Assembly (NCBI GenBank): GCA_030770535.1
Contig: JASVEC010000010.1
Span: 620,001-684,000 of the forward strand
Direction: 5' to 3'
Source of the DNA: Batkoa obscura
Lineage: Eukaryota; Entomophthoromycota; Entomophthoromycetes; Entomophthorales; Batkoaceae
Length of the DNA: 64,000 nt
Part shown: positions 35,752 to 47,600 of the stretch, piece after piece
Position numbering within the stretch: position 1 is the first letter of the stretch
Layout: each line of letters opens with the position of its first letter
The notes under the pieces: model-generated
Database searches by the model: none
What the model saw: only the letters and a program-made list of their open reading frames with translations
What the model was told of the DNA's origin: nothing
Program-made: the position numbers and the translations under genes

Positions 35752-37557
35752 TTAAGAATTATTAGTATTAATATTAGCATTTTCAACTAAAAAATCTAAT
35801 AATTTTTTCTTATCTACTACTTCAACAAGTTGTCGAACTGCATTAAGTTGTCGATAAACTGGACGTGCTATTTTTATATAGGGTTTGGTTAAAGCTTCTT
35901 TTGAAACCCCTGGAATAATGGATTCGATTTCTTCATTGTTATCTTCCTTTTGAGTGCTCTATAATACAATCAGTATGCAAAAATAATAGTTTGAAAAAGA
36001 ATTACTGTTATTTCATTGATAAGTTTCTTGAACTTTTCCCTTAAGTCATTATTAACAGTAGAGTCACTGTCCACAGTACCCTTTGGCTCTTCTTTTGTTT
36101 CTTTATTTTTAGTAATGTTTCCAAGTGAGTTGATTACCTAATAAAAAAACATTAACCGAAATAAAATTTAATTGAACAAAATTTACATTTAATTGATTTT
36201 GAACATTAGTACGTGGTTCAATAAGTTTAGCAATAATATCTTGCTGCATGATGTTTTTGATTTCATTAAAGCGCGCAAGTTTTTTATTCCTAAACCAATG
36301 TCAATAAACTTGTAATTGTATGAAACATAAAACCATTTTACTCTGCAACTTTTGTAACAAACTCCATAGTTATTCTTTCTTCATCAACCTCCAGCTCATT
36401 AGAAGTATCACCCTTAGTTCCGTTTATCCCTTTAACTTGACATTTAAACTTCTTTGTTTTTGGAGCAACATGATCGGCATGAGCTGGGCATTTCCACCTA
36501 CGGTGAGATTGAGGTGGGACTGCCATTGGTGGATTAACACAGTCCATATGCCAGTAACTTGGGCAATAGTCGCACCCTACCATTGGACCAGCAAATACCG
36601 ATTTACGGCATTTATAACAAAGTATAATGTTATTATCTTTATCCCTAACCTTTTTAAAATGATTTATATCAGTTTGTACAGGCCCAGTTCTATATAAAGA
36701 ATCAGAAATAAATAAATATACCGTAGAAAACTACCTTTGTTTTGGGTTTTTTAATACTGAGGTGTCAACAAATTCTCCAAATTCATTAGTACCAACTATA
36801 AAGTATTAGAAAATATGCTTAAATAAAGCTTTAGTTATTTCACCTCCTTCAAAAAGACTTTTTATCTCATTTGGAATATTAAATGAAGATGGATTTTTAC
36901 GGTTTATAACTTCTAATAAATTGCCAAAAATGCCTTTAGTTGAAAATCCTTTTGGTAACTAAAATAAATATTAAAGGTTTTTTACGATTAAATACATAAA
37001 CCGAAATTACAGGCAATGGCTTGCACACTCTACAATACCAATCATCAGCAGGAAGATTATCAGGATCAACTGGTGGATCAAGGCAAGTGAAATGAAAGGA
37101 ACGTGGGCAACTATCACAGCATAAAAAAGTGCCCGTGCCATTACAACATTCACAGTAATCATTATTCTTTATAAAGATAAGAAATTATTTGGTTATTTAA
37201 TCAATTTAAATAAAATTTTACCCTTTTGAAGTCAAAGTTTTTAAAATTCAATTGAGTTACGGCAGTTTTTTTCCTGGTACTCTTTCTAAAAGCAGGCTTA
37301 AAAGGGTCATCATTGATTGGGAATATTCTGCTATCAATTTTTATTATTATACCTTAATATTAAATGATGAAATATACTTACTCTTTCTTTTTCTTTTTTT
37401 TAGGGGAAGTTATATGTTCACTCTTGTTTGCATTTTCTGGAGCATGGGTTAAAGTTATTACCGGGTTAGGTTGAGGAATAGGAGCATTATGATTTAGTGC
37501 AAATAAATTCACCGGGTCTGATTCCTTAACTTCATTAATCCGTTTCATTTTTAGCAT
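35752..37557 (-). CDS. double PHD-finger chromatin protein (Rco1/PHF12 type)
   Basis: Nine exons: 37557-37382, 37330-37222, 37166-37011, 36958-36844, 36795-36735, 36689-36342, 36289-36187, 36137-36006 and 35958-35752; 468 residues. Rco1-type proteins are subunits of the Rpd3S histone deacetylase complex, which suppresses transcription inside genes. PHD1 (about 96 to 147) reads NDYCECC...FLCCDSCPRSFHFTC...WYCRVC, a full C4HC3 set. PHD2 (about 222 to 272) reads LCYKCRK...VGCDYCPSYWHMDC...WKCPAH, the atypical second finger of this family. A basic Lys stretch (PKKKKKE) before PHD1 may be a nuclear signal. The C-terminus is coiled-coil-like. A second in-frame ATG occurs three codons downstream. 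Confidence 0.88.
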
Positions 37558-38435
37558 TAAATACTTATTAACTAATCAAAAATGATTAATAGTATTAAAA
37601 GAAAATTTAGTTTAAATATTAATGGAGTAAGTCATTTGATGATTTATAGCCAATCAAACAGGATTCATTTGGTTGGGCAAGTGGATGTGCCCTTTTATTT
37701 GATCATTTATTTATTTACTCAATTAAATGTGAAGAAATCTTAAATTCAAATAATATTCAATGTTACAACGTCTCTAGAAGTAAAAGAGACCCCTACAGTT
37801 AGATATATTTGAATAAAATTGTGTATTACTTTTCGTGTTGATATAATTATTCTAGTATATTATGATTCAAAACAAAATGTAACTTAATGAGCTTAAAATA
37901 TTATATATTACCTCTTTAGTATATTCTTGGTTATAAAGATATAAAATACTAGTATAAGTTTAAAACAGAAGACGTATTAGAAACTAAAAAACAGCTAAAT
38001 ATAAATATAAATATAATAAAAATTTATTCTCTTTGATCAATCAGAAGAGCTAAAGCATTTATAATATTAAAAATACACAAAATTAGAACATTAATTTATA
38101 ATGTACTTCACTATTCTTATAACTACACTTTATACTTATGACCATTACCAGAAGTTTTATATTAAATTATAAATTTCAGCATTTTGGTTTATAAAATATG
38201 TTTAAAAATAACAACTTGCTTGAAAAAAATTACCAAAATCCTCTATCTTTAAAAACAATAGACTGTATAAAAATAGAAGGATAAAATATTACTGTTTATC
38301 AGATAGTATATAAAATTAAATTAAAAATAATAATACCGGATAAAAGCAAAAACTAAATGACATCACCTCCTTGGATTTTGAAATGAATACGCGAAGAATC
38401 AAAAAGAGAGCTATTATAGTATAAAAGGAATAAGA
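37558..38435. other. intergenic region between PHD protein and DPP5-like gene
   Basis: No gene is seen. A CCAAT box (AGCCAATC, 37650-37654) lies 93 bases upstream of the PHD gene start. Confidence 0.45.
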
Positions 38436-40654
38436 ATGATGAGTTTTATTTTATTTTATAAAAAAATGAAATTCAAAATATTATTACTATTGGTAATTGT
38501 ACAACTTACGTTTGCGATAAATTATTTAAGCATAAATGACATAAAAAAGGAAGAGATAGTAATAAGCAATGGGAAGAACATCGGTATTGAAGTAAAATAT
38601 AATAGCAACAACAATAAGGAGTATTTTATACATCATTTCAATAATAGCACTATTATCAATATAACCAAATTGATAAATCAAATAGAAAATATTAAAGAAA
38701 ATACTTTCTTTTTTATTGAAGATAGCTTAGCTTATGTGGACAATGACAATTACGTTAATTTGATTCAAAATAAGTTTATAGATAATAATAATAAAATACA
38801 ATATTATGGAGTAGGATTATTATATGATTGTATGGATGTAAAAAATATACACTATAATAATAATACTATCATATACTCATGTTCAAAGCAAATAGAATAT
38901 GGAGATGAAAATGAAATATATAATGATAATGGTAAACTATATAAGCAATTACCTATTAGAAAAATAAATCATTTTGTAAAACCGGATTATATTCAACAAT
39001 TATATCGTGCTTTCTTAATTATCGAAAATAATAAATATTCCTTTGATTCTTTGCCTATCGATTTATTAAAATTCACTGAACTGGTAATATTTATTTATAT
39101 ATTATATTATAACACCAATGATATTATGATAGGAAAGTCCAGTTCCACCTTATGGCCATAAAAACCATTATGCATTATCTTATAATAGTCAAAGGGTGAG
39201 TTTTATCTCGAATCAAATAAGTGAGGACAAAGAATGGAATGCTTATTGTAACGTCTACCAAGTAACTACCGATGGTTATGAACTGCCTACCAAAATCAAG
39301 TATAGCAAACAAAGAAATTGTAATTCACCAACTTATTCAATAAATAATAATTATTTAGCATGGGTAGTAAATAACAATGAAGTGGTGATATGGGACTTAA
39401 ATAAAGATGAACTTTATTTGAATAAAAAGATGGATAAGCGAATTATAAAAATAGAATTTAATAACAACAAAAATACTGACAACGAATTAGAATTATTAAT
39501 GTTAATTAATGAAAATGGTATACAACATTTATATTTAACGAATTTCAAGTATTCTATTAATACCTTTTTCAATTCAATTAAACTAAATATTGATTATTTT
39601 CAACTATTATCAAATCAAAGATTATTATTATCACTAAGTTCATTTAATATACCACCTAGAAATTATATTTATTTTATTAAAAACAACACATTAGTTCAAT
39701 TAAACAATATTGACAACGATAATCATACAATAGATAATAATTATAACAACTTTTATTATTACGGTTATAAGCAAGATAAAATACACACTTATTTGTTTCA
39801 TCCCAACAATAATAATAAGCTTGATTCTTTAGTTGTATTTTTACATTCCAATAATTTAAATGATGGCTTTATTAATCAATGGTCGTACAGTAATAATTAC
39901 AATGTATTTAATAATTATTATTCTTTATTAATCAACCCTCATGGTAGTATTGGGTAAGTTTATGTATTATACGTTACATATTACATATTATATATTTGTA
40001 TTTTTTACTTACTTTACTTAATATAAGGTATCCTAAGCTCAACATTAATAACTATGGAATAGAAAAGAGAAACAAAATCATTTATGAAGATATAAAATTA
40101 GGGATACAAAACATGTTAATACAATACCCAACAATCGATCATAATAAAGTATGTATTTATATAAGAGGATATTCTTTACCAATATTGAATCAATTTAATA
40201 ATACTATGTTTCAATGTGTTATTATGGAAGATATTGTTATTGATTTTAAGTTAAACTATTATACTTCGGATGACTTGAATTTTATTGAAAATATGGTAAT
40301 ACTTTATTTTTATACTTCTAACAATGTCCAATTGATTTTTGTTATAGTATTCATTACCACCACCTTATGCCAAACCAAATAAATATCAAAGTAATTATAA
40401 TGTCAATAAATTGCCCACTTTGATTATTCATTCCTTGAATAATTATAATATTGATTCCAATCAAGCAATAGCTACTTTTACTGATTTACAACTACACAAT
40501 ATAACTTCCAAATTATTGTTATTCAAATCAAATTTAACTTCTAAAAGGTAAATAATATTTCATTTTTGTTAAAAAAGAGTTAATATTTTTTAAAAGTAAT
40601 CAATCGAGGCGTTATTATGAGATTATGAATTGGTTAAATAAGTATTTGAAATAA
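38436..40654 (+). CDS. secreted S9 peptidase homologue (DPP5-like) without catalytic triad
   Basis: Exons are 38436-39083, 39133-39953, 40028-40295, 40348-40547 and 40597-40654; 664 residues. The N-terminus holds a signal peptide (MKFKILLLLVIVQLTFA from residue 11; the shorter start at 38466 is equally likely). A propeller-like half rich in Asn is followed by an S9 alpha/beta-hydrolase half that aligns throughout with fungal dipeptidyl peptidase 5: LVVFLHSNN, LINPHGSIGYP, KLPTLIIHSLNNY, MNWLNKYL. The nucleophile elbow, normally GASYGG, reads YIRGYSLP, so the Ser position is Gly (about 537). The Asp of HSELDY is Asn (about 611). The His segment is shortened and has no His. The frame is open, so this is a pseudoenzyme candidate, not an ordinary pseudogene. 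Confidence 0.82.
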
Positions 40655-40737
40655 AGTGTTATTATATTTACCCAATATTATTACTATTTTATAATGCTGT
40701 TTGAATATATACTTTTTACTAATGTAAAGACTATCGA

Positions 40738-40811
40738 GTTTCCGTGGTGTAGTTGGTTATCACATCTGTCTAACACACAGAAGGTCTCCAGTTCGAATCT
40801 GGACGGAAACA
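40738..40811 (+). tRNA. tRNA-Val (anticodon AAC)
   Basis: Acceptor stem GTTTCCG pairs with CGGAAAC, followed by the A discriminator. The anticodon stem TCTGT/ACAGA encloses CTAACAC, giving anticodon AAC (read as IAC) for valine. The T-arm is TCCAG-TTCGAAT-CTGGA. A T7 terminator run begins about three bases after the 3' end. No intron. Confidence 0.95.
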
Positions 40812-40932
40812 TTTTTTATAGATAAAATTTTGTTGATTTTTTTTAACATCACACCTATTTCTAATACATTCAATATCCCTGGTTTCAATTTTAATAAAAA
40901 TATTCAATAATTCTTATTATTTTTTAATTAAA

Positions 40933-41032
40933 ATATGGGAATGTATTTTGTATTTAAAAATTTTACTAACAGTTTTTCCCTTAGATAGCACTTAAAAGAT
41001 GGAAAAAATGAAGCCAAAAACATCCCCCATAT
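40933..41032 (-). mobile_element. MITE-like repeat copy, inverted
   Basis: Begins atatgggaatgtattttg and ends aaaacatcccccatat, with core aaaattttactaacagtttt. It pairs with the next copy 70 bases away in the opposite sense. Confidence 0.8.
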
Positions 41033-41102
41033 TCTATTTGTTTATTTATTTAGTTTTAAACAGTATTGAGTAGAAAAACCATTTATAGAATTATTAAAAA
41101 AT

Positions 41103-41208
41103 AGATGTAGATGTTTTTTTTTACTTCATTACTTTTTCCATTTTTAGGCCCTATTTAAGCAAAGAGATTGTTAGCAAAATTCTTAAACAAAAAAATACAT
41201 CTCCAGAT
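41103..41208 (+). mobile_element. MITE-like repeat copy
   Basis: Begins agatgtagatgttttttttt, core cttcattactttttccattt, right end aaaaaatacatctccagat. The outer bases of the inverted repeats have drifted. Confidence 0.78.
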
Positions 41209-41502
41209 GTTAATATCTTATTTATTCATCTTAAACAAAAAAAGATTAGAGTATATAAAATTATAGTTGTTATTTTAGTTATATATTGATAGTATAGCCA
41301 TTAGAAAAATTAATTAGGATAAAAATTAAAACAAGAATAATCAATTTAGTAGTATTCTACCCTAGCCGAAATTAATCTATTTTCAGAACATTAAATTGCA
41401 TTATTTTTCCATAGCCAAAAGAACAAACGATTTCAAACTTGGTAAACCAAAAATAAAAAGCTTGGTATTTTTAAACATTACTTGTTTAATCAGTTCTAGA
41501 AA

Positions 41503-42233
41503 ATGGGCAAAGCTAAAGTTAGTGAAGCTAGTAAACGAGCTAGTGGTAAGCATATAATAAGCGTAATTAAAGTAGTCTGTTTACTAATACTAAATCTTTT
41601 TTTATATTAGAATGGTAAATTGATAATAGCTGAATAAATTTTCAAAGATAAATAATAACTTACTTGATAAATTAAAGGAATTCATTATTAAAATGGGCAC
41701 GAAAAGAACGAGGACCATATTTAGATATCAATACATTAACTTATCATTACAGTTTGGAACATTATAAAGTTTTAGAAGAAAAAGAGAACAAAATTAAAAA
41801 CAATCAAACTTATTTGAAGGCAATGAACCATCAAACAAATATTCAAAGGTAAAGATTTGGAATTTTAGAACCGAGATTTATCTAGTTGAAGAATTAATAG
41901 TTTTTCTTAATATTAATGGATATACTTTTTTTTATAGAGAATATGAGCAATTTAAGAAAGAACAAATGGATTTACAAGCCAAAGTAATCCAAGCACAAAC
42001 CGAATTGGGTCTTGATTTGTCTTCAGATAACGAGTTGAATATTGATAAAACTTTTTGGAATTTATCGAGTAGTAAAAATGGTAAAGAAAATCAAAGTAAG
42101 TTTTATTCATTATTGATTATTTATTAAACTATTTATTAATTTTTATAATAATAAAACTATAGAACCCACAGCTAGTGTAACCAATCCAAATCCAACAGGA
42201 CGTCGAGGTAGACCAAGAAAAATACTTGACTAA
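41503..42233 (+). CDS. small AT-hook protein with a 4-base microexon (hypothetical)
   Basis: Exons are 41503-41545, 41611-41614, 41678-41848, 41938-42095 and 42163-42233; 148 residues. The protein starts MGKAKVSEASKRASG. It continues EWNSLLKWARKERGPYLDIN, a helical segment with a Glu/Lys/Gln-rich coiled coil (about 45 to 100), and ends PTGRRGRPRKILD, a classical AT-hook that binds the minor groove of AT DNA. Exon 1 ends in phase 1 and exon 3 begins in phase 2 relative to it, so the two cannot be joined directly without an early stop. The 4-base AATG, flanked by a perfect TATATTAG acceptor and GTAAAT donor, restores the frame. I do not recognise the family; a chromatin role is inferred from the AT-hook. 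It is convergent with Atg22, 34 bases apart. Confidence 0.75.
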
Positions 42234-42267
42234 TCGAATTTTACTATCGTTTATTCTTAACTATCTA

Positions 42268-44084
42268 TTACCTTGTTCCTTTAATAAACTCGTTGTTATT
42301 TCTCTTTGCTTTTTCTTCATTTAATAGATAAATGCTTAGCATTGAAAACAATAGTATCCCTAAGGGCACTAACAAAATATATTTAAAACTAGGAAGTAGT
42401 ATTAAGATTACTAATGAAACTATAGGGGCTAATGTAAACCCTAAGGTTTGATAATTATGATAATGAGCAAAGAATTCATGCTCTCTGGAGGAAGGTAAGT
42501 AGGCTAAAAAGTAGACGCGGAATAAAGATTCTAAATTAGAGATAATCATACCTTCCATGAAATTATATAAATAAATAGGCCAATTCTCAAAAGTTAGTAT
42601 AGGATGTGAAGTTGAATCCTTATTATTATCCAAGTTATTAAATAATGAAAAATTATTGCTGTTATTTAAAACTTTGGTTAGATTAGTTGTATTTGTATTA
42701 AAACTAAAAATTAAAAATAATGATATTGGTATTAACATATAAAATAAATGAAATACTAATAATGCTTTTTTAGTCCTTATTTTAAAATAGGACATACTCC
42801 AATTGAATGCTATTAACCCAATAATAGATCCCAAGGAAGACAATAATATCAGAAAAATCAACTGAAACAATGTAGAATTTGTATTTGTGTTACTATCATT
42901 ATTATAAATTACAATACTTAATAATTTAAAACTATATAGTAATAAATGAACTAAAAATACATTGCAACAAACTAGATAAATTCGTCTTAATTTCCATATA
43001 TAAAATAAAGATTGAAAGATTCGATAAATTAAAAATTGGCTTGTTGAATATTCTCTAGGTGCTGGACGAAATACTCGATTAGGTAAGTATCTTGAGGAGA
43101 TTATTATCAACATTAAATACCAGCTACCTATTATCATACAACATAATCTTAAACCAAAGAAATTGGCTTGATAATAAACTGTAATTAAACATAAACTACC
43201 ACTTAATAAAGTACCTAATATAGAAAATAAAATATTAATATCAAAATAATCAAAAACATATTCAAATAGACTTACCTAAATGGCCGAACACTAAATCTTT
43301 TGTACTTAAATTATTAGCCACTTTTTCCAATACTTGAAAATAAATCGTGGGAGAATTGGGTAAGATATGACTTGCTCTTTTTGTCCTTGGGTGATGTTGA
43401 GTTAATGTATGAATATAACCATATCTATAAACAGCTATAGTTGCGTAAAAAATTTTACTTAAGGCAATTAATACAATTCCAAAATAGAACAATTTTTCAA
43501 CATTGGAAATAGAGAGAATTAGGATCGATATTATGGAAACAAAAGTTCCTAATAATAGTAACAGAAATTTTCGATAATAACCGTAATCAGCTAAAGCACC
43601 TAAAAAATGAGAAAAATTAGTGTATGTCCTTTGAACGTTTGATGATAAGCAGTAAATGAAACTTACCTAACCATAAACTCATTATAATTTGGAATAATAA
43701 TATAATTGAATAAAATATTAATGTAAATAATGTAGAATTCATAATCTTATTCCCAAATTTCAAAGAACAATTTTCATTAGATTGAAAACTACATTGTGCC
43801 AATAACCCGTCTGTATCCCCCTCATTTCTGGCCTCCTCATTCTCTTTAATAATTTTCATCCCTAACTTTATTATCCAACCATCTAATAGAATCGGTAAGA
43901 TCAAATTTGATAAGATTGATTGAAATGGCAAACAAGCCATTGAGTATACATAATAACCTTTTAGTTCTTTTTGGGTAACTTCACTAGGCATATAAGGGTC
44001 CCGATGTGGATCTTCCATTAAATATATATTTTCGGCTATAGGTACATCATCAAAATATGTGTTTCGGGTTGTGGAATAACTCAT
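42268..44084 (-). CDS. ATG22: Atg22-family vacuolar permease
   Basis: Exons are 44084-43667, 43599-43276 and 43214-42268; 562 residues. Atg22 proteins are MFS-like carriers that export amino acids from the vacuole after autophagy. The family opening is visible as TQKELKGYYVYSMACLPFQS with SNLILPILLDG. About 12 hydrophobic segments follow (for example TLFTLIFYSIILLFQIIMSL, LLGTFVSIISILIL, FLILLSSLGSIIGLIAF). The late conserved block reads SNLESLFRVYFLAYLPSSRE and then FTLAPIVSLVIL, where Atg22 proteins keep a Tyr/Pro/Glu signature. Loops are Asn-rich. It could be an Atg22 paralogue with another substrate. Confidence 0.85.
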
Positions 44085-44634
44085 TTTTGTTAAATATTGA
44101 ATATATAAGATGACTAAATTTGATTATCTATTATTATTATTAGCTAGTTTAATAAGTTGAAAAGAAATTGGTGCTTATGATAAATTGATTACTTATCAAT
44201 ATCTTAATTAATTAATTTGTATTATTATTTGATTTTTTTGGTAACTTCAAATTGATATTAATAAAAAATTAATGATATGACTAAATTTAGTAATTTTTGG
44301 CTTACTTTAAGAACTCTGAAATTTAACTAATTTTATTTTAACTCACAAAAATAAAATATTGATTTAAAAATATATGTTAAAAATAATACTTGTTATTAAT
44401 CCAAGAAAGAACAAATAATATAGAGAAAATAGATAATAAAAGACTGTGTGTATGAGGTTACTAAGTTAATATCAATATTTATTTGAAAAGCTTTTTAAAA
44501 GCATTAAAAATATTTATTATTAATAATAAAGAAAGAAAGAAAGAAAGAAAGAATAATCGAGAAGATGAGGCTACTAAACTGTATTTATATTGAGTTGGGG
44601 ATAATATATATAATCATAATCTTATTATATCAAA
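44085..44634. other. intergenic region with GAAA microsatellite
   Basis: No gene. A (GAAA)n tract of about six units lies at 44529-44552. Confidence 0.6.
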
Positions 44635-47600
44635 TTATTTTGAAAGTTTTCTAAAAGCATCAATAATTGAAGTAGCTCGAACAATTTTACTTTTTTTATC
44701 ATTGGATTTCTCTTGTTCGTTATTTACCATAAATGGATTGTGCAACTTACTATTATTAATTATATTGGGATTGTAATTATTATTATTATAATTAATATTA
44801 TTTTGATTATTGTTATTATTATTAGTTAATTGAGTATGACTACTATTTAAACTAAGATCATCCATCGCTTTTAAATAACTTGTATTATTATGTTGACGAT
44901 TAATAGTATCACTTGATGATTGAGATGAACCAAAAGAAGCAGTACGATGTTCTAATGGAGATGGTAAGTTTTTAGGTAAAGTATGGGAATTAGAGGGCGC
45001 TGATGAAGCTAAATAATTCAAATCTTGAGATAAAAATGGATTTCCACTTCTACGAAACATATTCTTTTTAGAATTAGAAAATGGAATAACAGGTGAAGAG
45101 GAAGTAATTGTCATGCTATGAGAATGACCATGAGTTGGCATAAATACTTCTCTTTCTTTATTTGAACTTTTGAAATTTTGCAATTGTTGTTTCCAGCCAC
45201 CTGATAATCTTTTAATGGGTCCAGATGGACTACGATTATCTGAAGATATAGAACGTATCATTTCTGATGGATTATCTTCGGTTATTGTATCAACTGCTGT
45301 TGTTGTTGAATTAGATAATTTACCAATTTCTGGTAATTTAGCAGTATTATGTTCTTGTGGATGAAGAGAAGGTGGAGATAATGAAGGCTCTAAATCCATA
45401 TCTTCATCATCTGATTTAACTCTTGGTGGTAATACTGGTGCTAATTTAATTAATATTTTCTCATCAAAATTCATTTTAACTGCTTCATTATAAGTGACAT
45501 CAAATAAAATTTGTTGACAAGCAAAATCAGATGATAAAAAGCAAGGCCATAACTCAGAATTATCTAAAGGATAAATAGGATTAGCACCTTTTAATAATAA
45601 ATATTGAATAACTGATAAATTATTATGAATCGATGCAAAATGTAATAAAGAATATTGAGTATTTGGTAATTTTATGTTAACATTAGCTCCATTTTGAATC
45701 AATAATTCTGCTATATAATATAGCGGATATTTACTATCATTTTCATTTTCATCTTCAATATGTAAAAACAATGCTAAATGTAGTGGTGTTATATAAGTAT
45801 TTACTCCAAATAGTTTAACTAATGAAGAATTGGTATTAACATAAAATAAAGCATCAATTATACCACCTAATATAATGGATTGTAATATTGGCATTGGTAA
45901 TTCTAAATAAACTGCAGTGAATATAGAAGCAGTAATTAACTTCTTAGATTCCGGTATATCAACTAATTCCATTGAAAATTCATTTACCATATCTAATTTT
46001 AAAGAATTACATGGAATATCTGGCTTTAAAAACATATGATCTACATATTTAGCAGTAATATAACGTAATTTAAATGTACGTTCATCACTTGAAGTTGGTT
46101 TAACCCATTTAGTTCCTGTCATTTCATCTACAAATAATTTATTTTCATCTAATAAATATTCCCAATATTCATTAGATAATCCATTACCAATTTTTTCTAA
46201 TAATGTAATTAAATCCGGTGTAAACGTAACTACATCTAATGTTAATGAACGTATTTTAGTTATATGAGTACCCAAACTGCGATGAATTCCAGAACATTCA
46301 ATACATAATAATATACCAAAATTAATTGAACACCATTCTGGATTATTAGAATCACAATCTGCACAAATCAAATTACTTTGATCTTTTTTTAAAACGTCAA
46401 TTAAATATTGTTGATCTAAAAAATTATTAGGACTTAATATTTCCATAGATAAAGGTGAGTGAATTTTCTCTCCCTTATTAAATTTCATTGAATCTAAATT
46501 GGAATTGAATTTGGAATTGAATTTCAAATTTTGGTTTCCTTTTAAATCATCACAAGAAGAAGTACCATTCCAAATAGATTCAATTGAATTTGTAATAACA
46601 GCAATCCACGATGCCATATCATCTTCTGAAGTAGCCTGATATTGACGACGAAATTTAGGTGTTACAATTTCAAAACAAAATTTCCTTGAAGCTTGATTAG
46701 CTACTCTAACTGTAGCAAATTGTAAAGGCACAGGTTCAAAATTTACTTCTAATTGTTTTTTCCAATTATTGTATTCATGTAAATAACCGCCGGATAGCAC
46801 ACACCATTTTTTATGCCATGAATTTTGACCTGGTAAATTTTTATCAAATTTACTTCCACCTGTTGATTTTAATGGCTTTGTTTGAGTAAATAAAAAACCT
46901 TCTCGTTTTCTTCCAATGGCCATCGTAGCTTCTCGATTACTTGATTGTAAATCTCGAATCCCATGAAATTTATTATTTTTAAGATCAATCGAAGTTTTTA
47001 TAACTTTAGATGGATTATAACCATTTTTAGCTGTAGTTGCTTCATTGATTGAATTAACAAACATCATTTCTGATAAATTTGAATCTGATTTAATAATTAA
47101 TCTTCTTTTTTCATCTTTGTCTTTCCTTTTTAATAATATTTCTTTATTAACTTCTTCTATTTGAGTTAATAATTGGTTTAATTTTGGTTTTAATAAACCT
47201 AACCCCTCAATTAATGTTGAATAATTATTAGATACTTTATCTGCAAACGAAGTAAAATAATGTAATATTTCTTGATCTTTACATCCTCCTCTTAATTCAT
47301 GAATATAAGTATAATAATTAAATCTAGCTAGTTCAAATTGTTTTTGTCTTTGTTGATATTTAGCATCTGAAAAATTACTTTTCCTACTTTTATCTTTTGT
47401 TGCTGATAAATATTTAGATAAGTAAGAATAAAATTCATCCGATTCTTGATCAAATGTTTTCTTTTTTGATTCTGCTAATTTAATTTCATTATCATATATT
47501 CTTTTTAACGGGTCAGTAATATAAGTAGTTAAGTTATATAAATAATTTTCTTCGTTTGATTTAATTAATAAAGCTGCTTCATAAAGATAACTTCTAGATA

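Noticed and set aside
38436-40654. Treating the DPP5-like gene as a dead pseudogene
   Set aside because: All five exons keep one frame, splice sites are good and the signal peptide is intact; only the active-site residues are lost, which fits a pseudoenzyme better.
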